Source: Linnemannia schmuckeri (Eukaryota > Mortierellomycota > Mortierellomycetes > Mortierellales > Mortierellaceae). From it: DNA of 64,000 nt. The stretch spans positions 2,170,001 to 2,234,000 of the forward strand of contig JANATG010000003.1 in the NCBI GenBank assembly GCA_029449235.1, written 5' to 3'. Positions 31,090 to 42,693 of this stretch are shown here, piece by piece; positions within the stretch are counted from its first letter, which is position 1, and each line of letters begins with the position of its first letter. The notes below the pieces were generated by a model. The model saw only the letters and a program-made list of their open reading frames with translations, searched no databases and was not told the origin of the DNA. The position numbers and the translations under genes are program-made.

Positions 31090-33662
31090 TCATCGATCGT
31101 TTTCGTGGCGCCCGCTATTTTACCAAACTGGATCTACTCTCGGGATACCACCAGCAGAGGATATATGAACCACACACCCACAAAACAGCATTTCGATGTC
31201 GTTACGGCCATTTTGAATTTAATGTCGTTCCGTTCGGACTCACCAACGCACCAGCCTCATTCTCTAATATGATGCTACGAGTACTGGATCCGGTTCTGGA
31301 CAAATGGGTGGTGGTATACCTCGACGACATCCTGATCTATTCCAAAACCAAGGCCGACCATCTGAAACACCTTCGCAGCGTCCTTGAACTTCTACGAAAA
31401 CATGGACTGTACGTCAAACTCAGCAAATGCTCATTCATGCAGGAGCAGACTGAGTTCCTGGGCCATACCATCTCCAAGAACGGGATCTCCACCTCAGCAG
31501 GTCTTGTCAAAGCTATTCGGGAATGGCCTCGCCCCACCAGTATCAAAGATGTTCAACAATTTTTGGGCCTCGCACAGTTCTACCAGACCTACATCGACAA
31601 GTTTGCCGACATTGCCCTACCCCTCTCGGAGCTTCTAGCAGGCGGAGCGACTTTTTCATGGGACAACGACAAGGAACAGGCATTCATCACCCTCAAAGCG
31701 GCCATCAGCTCCGCCCCAGTTCTATGTATATTCGACCCCGACTTGCCAACCACCGTCGAAACGGATGCATCTGGATTTGCAATTGGCGCTGTTCTCTTTC
31801 AGACGGACGCGAACGGAGTATCCCAACCCGTTGCATTCACCTCACGAAAATTACAACCAGCAGAACGGAACTACCCAACCCACGAGCAGGAGCTACTGGC
31901 AGTCGTGCACGCCCTCAGGACATGGCGATACTACCTAGACGGATCCCACTTTATTGTTTACACAGACCATGCAACCCTTCGCCACTTTCCAACACAGCCT
32001 AAACTCACCCGCCGCCAGGCTCGATGGATGGAGCTGCTGCAGGAATACGACTTTGACTTCAAGTACAAGCGCGGAGCAGATAACACAGTCCCCGACGCCC
32101 TGTCTCGACGACCCGACCATCGCACGGAAGATCCAGTCAGCCCATCCACAGAACCAGTGGAGATTCATTCAATTGATATCCAGCTTGAACCAGGTGTGAG
32201 GCAGCGCCTGATAGAGGACTACCAGAACAGCCCCAGGCTTAGTCTCGTCTATAAAAGCTGCCTCGAGGGAAGTGTGCCCCCCGGTTATTCTTTTCACAAT
32301 GGCCTTCTCTACTATGACCGCCGCGGCACCGTCGTTCTCGCTATCCCTCAGAAAGCTGACATTTGCCACTCTCTTTTGCATGACTGCCACGATGCCCCCA
32401 TAGCTGGCCACTTTGGGTTCAGGAAAACATATGACAAGCTGCGACGAATAGCATACTGGCCCAACATGGCAAAGGAGACCCAACTCTATGTCGACTCGTG
32501 CAAGAAGTGTCAACGCAACAAGCCAAGTCAGGAGCGACCTGCTGAACTCCTTCAACCTCTACCCATTCCCGTCAGACGCTGGGAGGTGGTGACCATGGAC
32601 TTTATAACCCATCTGCCCAAGACACCTCGCAATCATGATGCCATCACCGTCTTTGTCGACAAGTTATCCAAGCATGTCCACTTTGTTCCCAGCACCACCA
32701 CCGCCACCGCCCCCGACGTTGCTCGCCAGTTTTTCGACAATGTGTTCCGCCATCATGGGATGCCAACAACAATCGTCTCGGATCGCGATAGCAAATTCAC
32801 CAGTCATTTTTGGCAGGAGCTCCACCGGCTTATGGATGTCAAGCTTGCAATGTCAACAGCCTATCACCCACAGACGGATGGACAGACGGAAGTTATGAAC
32901 AAGACACTAGGAATCATGCTGCGCGCCTTTATCGATGAAAAGCAGACTAACTGGGACACCCTCCTCCCTGCAGCAGAATTTGCCTACAACAACTCCGTCC
33001 ACCACTCAACCGGCCATTCACCTTTTTTCCTCAACACTGGACAACATCCCCGCATCCCCGCCACCCTCCTCTCCCACACTGACAGCAACGTCCCCAGCGT
33101 CCATGACTATCTGGATCAGCAAGCAACGGCACTAATTTTCGCCCAGGATGCACTGCAGCGAGCTCAGGATCATCAAAAGGAACAAGCCGACAAGAGACGA
33201 CGCGACCATGACTACAAAGTTGGCGACAAGGTCCTTCTCAGTGCAGAGAACATTACCATGCCAGCCGACAGCGGACTCAGCTCGGACAAGCTCAAGCCTC
33301 GTTTTATTGGACCATTCACCCTACTGGAGCAACGATCACCAGTTACCTTTCTCGTCGACTTACCCCCCTCCTACAACATCCACAATATCTTTCACGTCGA
33401 TCTTTTTCGCCACTATATTGAGTCACCACTTACATTCGGCCGCCGAACACCAGCACCACCACCACCTGTCGTCGTCGAAGGCACCGAGGAATACGAGGTC
33501 GAATCCATTCTACGATACAGAAAGTACCGGCGACAGCACCAGTTCCTCGTTGCTTGGAAAGGTTACGGACGTGAGGATCAGACATGGGAGCCAGCTGCCA
33601 ACCTGGAAAATTGCCAAGACCTGGTCAACGCATTCAAAAAGGACCATGGGATCGTTTTTTAA
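31090..33662 (+). pseudogene. Element C pol, second part (rest of RT, RNase H, integrase, chromodomain)
   Basis: Continues the element C pol exactly where element B interrupted it, counting one target-duplication copy, and in the same reading frame. Visible: RT catalytic VVYLDDILIYS, RNase H start ETDASGFAIG, integrase zinc region (HDCHDAPIAGH ... CKKCQRNK), core residues in TMDFITHLP, SDRDSKF and TDGQTEVM, and a chromodomain (EYEVESILRYR ... WEPAANLENC). Open to a stop at 33662. Separated from its start by 5.7 kb of antisense element, so not expressed as one product. Confidence 0.92.
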
Positions 33663-33672
33663 AAGGGGAAGG
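33661..33672 (+). other. Element C polypurine tract
   Basis: AAAAGGGGAAGG directly abuts the 3' LTR. The same GGGGAAGG core lies next to the 3' LTRs of A, B and D, as the primer for plus-strand synthesis. Confidence 0.8.
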
Positions 33673-33770
33673 TGCAACGATTGGACCCCCAATTACCTTA
33701 ATTAGATAAATAGACAACTATTACCAAAATACAAAGAGATCTCTTCCTTCCACTCCTTACAAAAGTTGCA
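33673..33770 (+). repeat. Element C 3' LTR, 98 bp
   Basis: Same termini and length as the 5' copy. Its outer edge abuts element D pol sequence (33771) in mid-frame. Confidence 0.92.
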
Positions 33771-36700
33771 GACCTTCACTTTACTCACAATGGCAACACT
33801 GTCCTCTGGCGATGCCGCGGCTCCGACGCCAACTCCATCACCATCCGCTCCAAAGGCAAACTTCTCTCTCATCTTCACTTCCACTCACTCGCTTCTCAAC
33901 CCGGCAACTCCGTCTACCTCGCCCTTGTTAAAATCGCTAAAAAGTCAAACAGCAACAACAACAATGACAAAGACAAACCAACCTCACCACCCCTCTCACC
34001 AGAAATACATACTATCGTCCATAAGGAGTTTCCCGACGTCTTTCCTTCTTCCCTCCCCTCTGGTCTCCCTCCTGATAGGGGCGATGCTATGAAGATCGAA
34101 ACCGATCCGACTGCTGACCCTCCCTTTCGCCCTGTTATTCGTCTTTTGATTGCTGAATTGGATGAACTAAGGAAGCAACTCGATGACTTACTGGGCAAAG
34201 GCTTTATCAAACCCTCTACTTCTCCCTATGGTGCACCGGTGCTATTTGTCAAAAAGAAAGATGGTTCCTTGCGTATGTGTGTGGACTATAGAGGCCTTAA
34301 TCGCATTACAAAGAAGAATCGCCACCCCCTCCCCCGCATCGATGAGCTTATCGACCGCTTCAGAGGTGCCCGCTACTTTACAAAACTGGATCTACTCTCT
34401 GGTTATCATCAATAACGTATTGCTGAGGAGGACACCCACAAAACAGCGTTTAGGTGTCGCTATGGTCATTTTGAGTTTAACGTGGTCCCTTTTGGATTAA
34501 CAAATGCACCGGCGTCCTTTTCTAATATGATGCTACGAGTATTAGACCCTGTCCTCGACAAGTGGATTGTTGTCTACCTCGACGACATTCTCATCTACTC
34601 CCGCACCGAAGCCGAGCACCTACAACACCTTCGGTCTGTCCTGACGCTCCTCCGCAAGCACGGTCTCTATGCCAAATTGAGCAAATGCTCTTTTATGCAA
34701 GAACAAACCGAGTTTCTTGGCCACGTCATCTCCAAGGACGGCATCCATACAAGCGCCGGTCTCGTCCGTGCCATTCGTGAATGGCCCCGACCTCAAAAGC
34801 AGAAGGATGTTCAGCAATTCGTTGGCCTTGCACAGTTTTACCATCAGTATATCGCTAACTTCGCGGAAATCGCTCTACCATTGACCGCTCTCCTAGGTGA
34901 AGGCACTCCTTTTTCTTGGTCTCAGGAACAGAAAGTAGCGTTTACAACTCTCAAGGAGGCGATCAGTAAAGCACCCGTGCTTAGAATCTTCGACCCTGAC
35001 CTACTCACCACCGTCGAAACTGATGCCTCTGGATTTGCCCTCGGTGCTGTCCTCTTTCAGACCGACGAGCATGGAGTATCACGCCCCGTCGCCTTCACCT
35101 CCCGCAAACTTAACTCGGCCGAGCGCAACTACCCAACCCATGAGCAGGAATTACTTGCTGTTGTCCACGCGCTCAAGACCTGGAGATTCTACTTGGATGG
35201 CTCTCATTTTATTGTTTACACCGACCATGCCACCCTTCAACACTTCCCTACACAACCCAAGCTCACACGTCGCCAGGCTCGGTGGATGAAGCTGTTGCAG
35301 GAATATAACTTCACGTTCAAGTATAAGAAGGGCGCCGACAATATTGTCCCGGATGCCCTGTCTCGCCGACCAGATCATCGAGAGTTGAATACCCTCTCAG
35401 TACAGATTGACCCCGGGCTCCGGCAGCGCCTGGTAGATGGCTATGAAACGGACCCTCGTCTTAAGCCGATCTACGAAAGCTGCCTGCAGGGAAGCCCACC
35501 AAAAAATTATTTTCTTATTAATGGTGTTCTTTGTGTGCAATGCAATGATCTCTTTCTGGTTTGCATTCCTGCTAACTCCGATCTCCGTCTTTCCCTTTTA
35601 CATGATGCCCATGACTCTGCTATAGCTGGTCATTTTGGTTTTGAAAAGACTTACGGTCATCTCCGGTCGCGATTCTTCTGGCCCACCATGGCCAAGGACG
35701 CACAAGAGTACATCCGCACTTGCGAGTCATGTCAATGGAATAAGCCCAGCAACCAGCTCCCTGCTGGCCTCCTACAACCACTACCCATCCCAGATCGACC
35801 ATGGCAGACGGTGACAATGGATTTTATCGGCCCGTTACCCAAGACACCTCGAGGATTCGACTCTGTTACGGTATTCGTGGACAAACTCTCAAAGCAGACC
35901 CACTTCGTCGCCAGCCATACCTCTGATACCGCCTCACAGGTTGCAAGAATTTTTTTTGACAACGTCTTCCGCCTCCACGGTCTCCCTACCACCATTGTCT
36001 CCGACAGGGATGCCAAGTTCACTAGCCGCTTCTGGACGGAGCTAAGTCGCCTGCTGGATGTTCACCTTGCAATGTCAACAGCATTCCACCCCCAGACAGA
36101 CGGTCAGACCGAGCGCGCCAACCGCACCCTTATCACCATGCTCCGCTCCTTTGTCGACCAACGTCAATCCAACTGGGATCTTCTCCTCCCTGCGGCAGAG
36201 TTTGCTGTCAACAACGCTATCAACACCTCCTCAGGCGTTACACCATTTTTTTTCAACACTGGCAACCATCCCAATGTCCCCATGTCCCTGCTGACCCCAT
36301 CCCCCGGTCCTAATCCCGCGGTCAACGACTTTGTACGATCACAGAGCGAAGCTCTCATTCTGGCCAAGGAAGCCCTTGCTGCTGCTCAGGAGCGACAAGT
36401 TACCGCCGCAGACACCCGTCGCCGCGACCATGACTTCAAGATTGGCGATCAGGTCCTTCTCAACCTCGAGAACATCACTCTTCCCGCTGACCGTACCCGC
36501 ACTTCACAAAAGCTCCTCGCTCGTTTTGCTGGTCCCCACTCCATTGTTGAACAGTTGTCTTCGGTTTCCTTCCGCCTTGACCTGCCTCCCACTATGAAGA
36601 TCCATCCAGTTTTTCACGTCGACCGACTCCGCCACTACTACCCATCACCCCCAGCACTCGGATCGCGAACACCAGCACGACCACCACCAGAGATCGTCGA

Positions 36701-36884
36701 GGATGAGGAAGAGTATGAGGTCGAAGGAATAGCGGAGCACAGGATTAACAATAGGCGGCGTGAGTACCTTGTTCAGTGGCAAGGTTTCCCGCGAGAAGAC
36801 TGGACATGGGAACCTGAGGATCACTTGGCTCACTGCAAGACGATCCTCAATAAGTACAAGCATGACCATGGCCTTAGGAGATAG
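33771..36884 (+). pseudogene. Element D: gypsy pol, 5'-truncated and with a premature stop
   Basis: The frame is open from the first base after the element C LTR, in the protease-RT linker (DLHFTHNG...). RT follows (PPDRGDAMKIETDPTADPPF, YGAPVLFVKKKDGS). A TAA at 34413-34415 stands where element B has a Gln codon (GYHQ|Q), so one C-to-T change breaks it. Beyond it the frame is open: FGLTNAPASF, YLDDILIYS, RNase H (ETDASGFALG), integrase (HDAHDSAIAGH, CESCQWNK, SDRDAKF, TDGQTERA) and chromodomain (EYEVEGIAEHR ... WEPEDHLAHC), ending at 36884. Gag and protease are missing. Its 3' part is the near-identical inverse partner of element A. Confidence 0.92.
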
Positions 36885-36908
36885 GATTTTTTTTTTAAGA
36901 GGGGAAGG

Positions 36909-37111
36909 TGCAACATATTAGGTTTAAAGTCCACCTTAGTTAGTCATTTCTCATCACTCTTATTCACCTCTGACTCTTCTATGATACTAGACCTAGAAAC
37001 CTAGTTACTCCCTTGTATATATAGATGTACCATAGTAATAACATCAATCATCACTGCTTCAATCCTCGTCTCTTGTCCCTGCTTTCACTGGTCCTACCTT
37101 CTGCTGTTGCA
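36909..37111 (+). repeat. Element D 3' LTR, 203 bp
   Basis: TGCAACATATTAGG...CTGCTGTTGCA, with a TATATATAG box in the middle. One difference from the element A LTR. The polypurine tract GAGGGGAAGG lies immediately upstream (36899-36908). Confidence 0.92.
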
Positions 37112-37128
37112 CCATCTTCACAGCTTAT

Positions 37129-37167
37129 GAACATTTCAGTGAAATTTTCACAGAAATGTTCATAGTG
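37129..37167. repeat. 39-bp near-perfect inverted repeat
   Basis: TATGAACATTTC at one end is mirrored by GAAATGTTCATA at the other, and inner TGAAA/TTTTCA also pairs. Arms of about 19 bp with one mismatch. Could be a foldback element terminus or a hairpin. Confidence 0.8.
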
Positions 37168-37203
37168 GCTTAGCTCAACCTCCCTATTTGAAAATCATGT
37201 GAT

Positions 37204-37414
37204 CTGCACTGCCTCACACTGTGAAAATTTCATAGTCCTCAATTTGTCTAATATGTTGCATAAAGTGTGCGTGAATGGATGAATGAATGCATCTCATAAA
37301 CATAGTATATACGATGAGCCCTTCTTCTTTTGAATGACACTGTAAACCTTTGCAAAATAAAACACCTCTGCACTGCCTCACACTGTGAAAATCTCATAGT
37401 TCTCAATTTGTCTA
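37204..37414 (+). repeat. Pair of 47-bp direct repeats
   Basis: Copies at 37204-37250 and 37368-37414 start CTGCACTGCCTCACACTGTG and differ at two positions, both T/C. Spacing is 164 bp start to start. Origin unknown. Confidence 0.85.
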
Positions 37415-37723
37415 TTCTCGTTTCCGTTTGTGCGGGTTTGCGATTCCGTTTACGTGGGTTTTGAAAACCGCTTCAACGTAAATTGAAAATGAGAGAGAAC
37501 TAAAATGTTCCGTTGTGACTCCTGCTTGTGTTTGACTGAGTCGAATCGAATGTGACTGTCATTCGCATTAACAAAATCGAATCGAATGCGAATCGAATGC
37601 AAAATTCAAATATTTGCAAGAAACACTAGCTATTTTCCTTTTTCATTTTTCTGCTATGACTACAGCTACAGCACATGTAATAAGGGCTCGATATCCATTT
37701 GCATAAGAGATTCTCTTATTGGT

Positions 37724-40700
37724 CTAGAGCACCATGTCGACGCCGACACTGAAGAGGCCTTGTCGAGACTCGCTCTTCATCCTGCTCCAAGAGGGTATAT
37801 GCGCAGAGATCTCATTGTAGGTTGATGCATAACCCTTGCGCGAGTTCCATTCTTCATATCCACATATAACTCGGAAGGGTACACTGTATCGACTCTGACC
37901 GCCAGATCCTGCATCTTGGATTCGTGACCCCTGGGGTAAATGCTCCTTCACGCGCACATGCACAGTCCAGGGGCGGTTCCACTCCCGCAAATAGAGATAC
38001 AAAGTCTTTGGGCGATGGTTAACACCCAGCAGAGGAACATCCGTACGCTCCATCCAAACCTGCGTCTCATGCCCTGGGGTCGTCTTGGGCAATCGGACTG
38101 AACAGAACCGCGACTCTAATGCCAAGACCTGAATGCTTCCTTTGCGCCAGCCATTAGCCTCCAGTGTCGGTTTGGAGATCCAATCCACTCGCAAAGGAGC
38201 CTCACGACCGCTGTCCTCAAAGACCTGTCGAGCCGGAACAAAGGTACATTTTTCGTCTAGATCTCCCTCGATGGGAATGGGAATGCAAGTCGAGTTCGAT
38301 AGTTTGCTATGGGTGCCGTGTTGAAGGGTGGGAACATCCTGGATAAGGCGTTGGAGGAATCCTGGACCAGCACTCGCTCGGAGCTCTACATAGGAAGTCT
38401 TTGCTGTTTGATTGTAGTACTGCGAGAAATGAAGGCTGGCGGGGTAGGTGTCGGTGAATGGATCTGTTTGCGAGAGAAACCAGGCAAGTGACACAAGGAT
38501 TGCAAACTCAAGAAGCAGGGCTATCTTGAAGTTTCGTCCGCGAGAGATGATCGGCAGCATTGGCAGCATGATGGGTATCGTCAGCAACCCATACAATATA
38601 TACACTAGAAAACAAAACAAGCTCGCTGTGGTTAGCATTTTTAGGTTCTGTAACAAAGATCTCCAAAAAATGCGTAAATTTGGATGCAAAAATGAGATGG
38701 TAAACTTACTAATGCCGTTATCAAAGCTGATCAAGCTCTGCGATGTCATATGCGCCACAAGCACAGTCAAGTCCGAGAGAATGACGCCTGGGACAAGCAG
38801 ACTTGTTGCGAGAACAACAATCCAACCAACTCCTGCTCCCTCTGTGCCGTCAGCCGGGATCGAAAAATTGAGAATGATTTGAATCAGCGCTGCTCCGGCA
38901 GAGCAGACCGACAGAACTGTTGTTCCGTAAAAGGCCCCTGTTCCCGCCCATCCAGCAACTCCGGTACCGATTACGAGAAGAACTAACCACCACCACAGTC
39001 CAAGTGCGATGATCCACTGAGAGAATCCTCGTACGATAGGAAGCGGGCCAAACAACGACCATTCTACAAGTGTGAATAATGACACTGCCAGAGTGTTTAC
39101 AAAGGCAAGCAAGACACCGAATCCTGCCAGGACAAGCCACTGTTGGGAGTGCCGGGCCAATGGATTGATGCTCCACTGCCACTTTGAGGCGGCAAAGACA
39201 GCCCCAAGATCCAGCGCCACCACCAAGACAACAAGCACAACCGTCCTGAGTACTGCAATGCGCTTAGGAACGTCATAATACTGGCGTGCGATGGCGGTTC
39301 GTTGGTGGGCGTGGTTGCGGGGCAACCGCGGAGAGAAAGTTGTGTATCCGTCATCAGAGTCGCCCATCAACGAGGGCGTAGGCGAGTCCACTCCGCTGCG
39401 TCGAGGGGCTGCAATGCTCTGTTCTGAAGTTCGAGAAGGGATATGTTGATTCATCTGACGCCTCCGAATCGCTGTTCCAACAGCAATAGTGACAAGAGCG
39501 AGCATAGGAAGTCCCAGTCCAAGGAGCAGGAAGTTCATGAGGAGGGCAGTCCAGAGCTCTGTCAGGATCATATACTGTCCGAGAATGTCATAAAAGATGC
39601 CCTTTCCTGAAAACCAGTAGCGAGGCGAGATGGGCCGGAGTCTCTTGTTAGCATCAGTCTCTGCAGAAAGTTCGTCTAGGTAGGGGCTGTTGCAGAGGCC
39701 GACAATAGTTGCCTGGACGTTGGATCCCATGTGATGAAGGGATTGGATTGGTAAATAATCGGTGGTGGAATGGTACATGGACCGGTGCTGATAAAAAGCA
39801 ATGTCCAATCCTGGTATGTCGTGCTGGGTATATATGGTATAGTCGGTGTCACTAATGGCCATGAAGAACCAGATATTGGTAAATCCTCAAGTCGTATTGC
39901 GTGTCAGCAACAGAAGCACCAAAAACTAGCTCTTTGCATTTGCGAGGCAATATAAATCAAAGTAACCCATTTGATTTTTACCTTTCAATTAGTCCGAGTT
40001 GGAAGACGTCGCTAGAAAACACGGATGCGTGTGGGAATGGTGCGTACTCAGCATACTGGCGAACGATGTCCGAATTAGATGCTCGAAACAGGAGTGAAGG
40101 TCCTCCTGAGCCTGCTCCCTCTAGTGATTTGCAAGCAGAAAAATGGAATAAAACGTTGAGGATACTTTGTCTACATGTTAAATAGGCAAAAATAAGACAA
40201 ATGACAGTTAGGATGGCAGCTCTTACCCAAGTTAATAAAGGCCTTAACATATTTCTTCCATGGATGCCCTTGACCTGTCTCTGTGGTGCTGTTGGGGGGT
40301 GCGCCCATGAAGACTGCGGCGCCGAGGGAGCCGTCCTCTTCGGCGTTGTTAATGTTGAAGATGAGAGTGTGCTCCACAGGGTGGTAGATAAAGTGCCGCA
40401 TCAAAGCCAAGGCCACTGCCACGCCACCGCCATCATCTGATGCACCACAGCTTGTTGATACCGAGTCTAGCATTGTATCATAAAAAAAAAAAAAAAAAAT
40501 AAGATAAGGAGCTTAGTAAGGAGAAGCCTGCAATCTTTCATCAGTTCTCACCTCCAACGACAAGCAACACAGTCTACGTAGAGGATGATGGCATACCAAA
40601 GTGAGCAGACACCAAGAGTGCAGTTTGGCTCTCCTGGTCGACATCAATCTCAACACGCACGGGAACTTGTCCTTCCATGGACTCCACAACACCCCCAATC

Positions 40701-41473
40701 CACATCACCATATTGTCGCTCTCCACCACCTCCATGTTCTCCGGAAGCAGCACCTCTTTCTCGTCAGCAGGCTCGACCAGCCCCTCTTCTTCCATGCGCC
40801 GCTGTTGCTGGGTCTTGTAGCGTCTCACCCACGTCGAATTTTCTCCTGCTTTGTCGTCATATCGGACGTTTCGTCGCCCCAGCGCAATCGCTTCTTCCTG
40901 CAGCTCTCGAAACTGGTTGCGGAGGTATTTTTTGGTAATGTCGGTGTTGGCTCGAGAGTTGAAGGGGTGTGGGACGGTCGTGATGGCTTCAAGATGTTTC
41001 AGCGCCGTGTGGGGATTGAAAATGTCTATTTGGAACATCAAGAGTCGTGGGTTTGTTTGCCATTCAGTTCAACTAACAATCTCAGTTCTTGTTCTCATGA
41101 TGTTTTTGTTTTTTTTTTCTCGTACATCCATCACACGATTGTACTCTGGTAGAGATGTCTGTCAAATCGTACCTGGCATGGTGTCGCCAATGGCTAGGTC
41201 AGGCAGGGTGGTGGGAACAAAGTTGTCAGGCTGCCTGGCAAGGTAGACAAGGGCCAGAACGAAGGCATAAAGGAGGAGGAGAACAGAGTACATGGACCAG
41301 CACTGACAGGGTGAGACGACGTGGAGACGGTGGATTCGTTGGGCGGCCTCGTCCTGGACCCGCCTGTAGCTCCTTCTGCGGCCGATGGACCCTAGCAAAG
41401 GGGTTGTTGGGTTATCGAGGCTAAGGGCGCGGCGACGGTTGGCCCGTGAGGTGACAGGTGGGGGCGAGTTCAT
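37724..41473 (-). CDS. PFF1: Vacuolar membrane M28 metalloprotease, PFF1 type (6 exons)
   Basis: Zinc aminopeptidase-fold protease of the vacuolar membrane (family knowledge from fungal Pff1). Exons: 41173-41473, 40597-41025, 40227-40466, 39982-40120, 38710-39851 and 37724-38604. All introns are GT..AG and phases agree, giving 1043 aa (yeast homologue about 980). One N-terminal membrane segment (near residue 65) precedes the lumenal M28 domain: HFDSVSTSCGASDDGG with His near 242 and Asp near 254, NNAEEDGSLGA with the Glu pair near 286, LEGAGSGG, SDTDYTIYTQHD and YHSTTD. About eight further hydrophobic segments follow, then a C-terminal soluble region. The last intron (38605-38709) is 105 nt, stop-free and in frame, but has GTAAGT, a TGCTAAC branch motif and CTAG, so it is probably spliced. 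Confidence 0.93.
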
Positions 41474-42693
41474 CTCTGATATCAGTCAAAAGGAAGGAAG
41501 AAAGTATAGGGTATGTTCGCTGTGAATGCGGGAGAATGGATAGGATGTAACGGTCAATTGCTTCTTTCTTTTATGTCGACTTGGCTAAACTTGGCTGGAC
41601 TTGTGTTGACTGTTCGAGTCTTTTTCTTCTTGTTTAGTGAGTGGCTGCTACAGCTGCTGCTGTTCAAGTGTTCATGACCAAGGGCGGCAAAGGAAGAGGA
41701 GGAGGAGGAAGGGTGTGTGAAAAAAAGGAGGAAAGAGAGTAGAAGTGTGTGTGAGGGCAAATAAGGAAAAAGTTTTTCTTTTTTGTGAACAAAATAAAAA
41801 AAAAGGGCGGAGCACCAACCGGTTCAATTTGTCTTCGCTTTCTTTCATCTCCTCTTACCTCCTCTTTGGGTGCACTTTCTGCATATTTTTTTCGCTTGCT
41901 CACTTTTTTGTGCGCCGTCAGCAAGCGTTCCTACGTCGTTTTCTTGAGAAAGGACAGTGGTGGATCGCCCTGGAAGCAAATGAAAAGCATACATAAGCAA
42001 ATCAAGACAGCAAACAACAGCAGTGCAGAGAGACAAGAAGAGATGCTAAGAAAAAAATAGATAGGGCCAGGCGTTGCTTATTGTCATTGGTCTTCATTCA
42101 TGCAACTAAGCAAATAGTTTGCAAGCGCTTTTTTTTTGTTTGTGTTTTTTACTTCTGTTGTTTACAAGTAGCAAAGGAAAAACGGACGACAAAAAGGATC
42201 AAAGAGAACGTGGCAGATAAGTAAGAAAAAAGGACATTAGAGCGAAAAAGTAAAAGGGAAAAGAGTAATGTAAGTGCGAGTGTGCAAGTGTGTAGGTGTG
42301 TAAGGTGTTTAAAAGCGAAAAAGAAAGGAAAAAATGGAAAGGGTGCTGCATGGCGGTAATAAAGAAACATTTCTCACGATTTCATCAACGCACGATAAAA
42401 GGAAGGGGAAATAACAATGAACACTGCGTGAAATGTAGTAGAAAAAGAAAAAAAAAAAAAAACTTGGGAGACCCATATCCGCCACAACCGATGAGGACGA
42501 TGACGAGGATAAGAAATAGAAAACGGAACCGTTGGAATTGGTCATTGAAACAGGGGGAATGGGAGGAATAATACGCGCTTTTTGTTGCAAAAGAAAAAAA
42601 TAATGGAATACGTCGCGTGTATCAACTCCTGTCTTGAAACTTGTCTTCTCTCTCTCTTTCTCATCCATCGACTATAGCCTTCGATAAGGCAAG
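41474..42693. other. Spacer between PFF1 (5' end) and the APSES factor (3' end)
   Basis: About 1.2 kb holding the PFF1 promoter and the APSES 3' region. Purine-biased plus strand with short A runs. Open frames are basic or Phe-rich low-complexity products. No gene seen. Confidence 0.6.

Larger units (their letters stand above)
22787..33770 (+). mobile_element. Element C: Ty3/gypsy chromovirus with 98-bp LTRs, split by element B
   Basis: Bounded by LTRs at 22787-22884 and 33673-33770. Order on the plus strand is LTR, PBS, gag, pol first part, [element B 25351-31084], pol second part, polypurine tract, LTR. Without B it would be about 5.2 kb. The LTRs differ at two of 98 positions. Its outer flanks (ggcgg left, gacct right) are not a target duplication: the left flank is element A and the right flank is element D, so the locus has been rearranged since insertion. 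gag carries frame disruptions, so the copy is not autonomous. Confidence 0.9.
37112..37723. other. Non-coding repeat-derived segment right of the TE cluster
   Basis: No open frame of interest. It contains a near-perfect palindrome at 37129-37167, a 47-bp direct repeat (37204-37250 and 37368-37414), and clustered AATCGAATC/GAATGC motifs at 37540-37610. This looks like debris of a small non-autonomous element. Confidence 0.6.

Noticed and set aside
22782..33775. Target-site duplication around element C
   Set aside because: Flanks read ggcgg and gacct and do not match, so simple insertion is not supported.
21557..37115. atgg left of the C-LTR fragment and ccat right of element D as an inverted duplication signature
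   Set aside because: Only four bases, with about a 1 in 256 chance. Too short to use.
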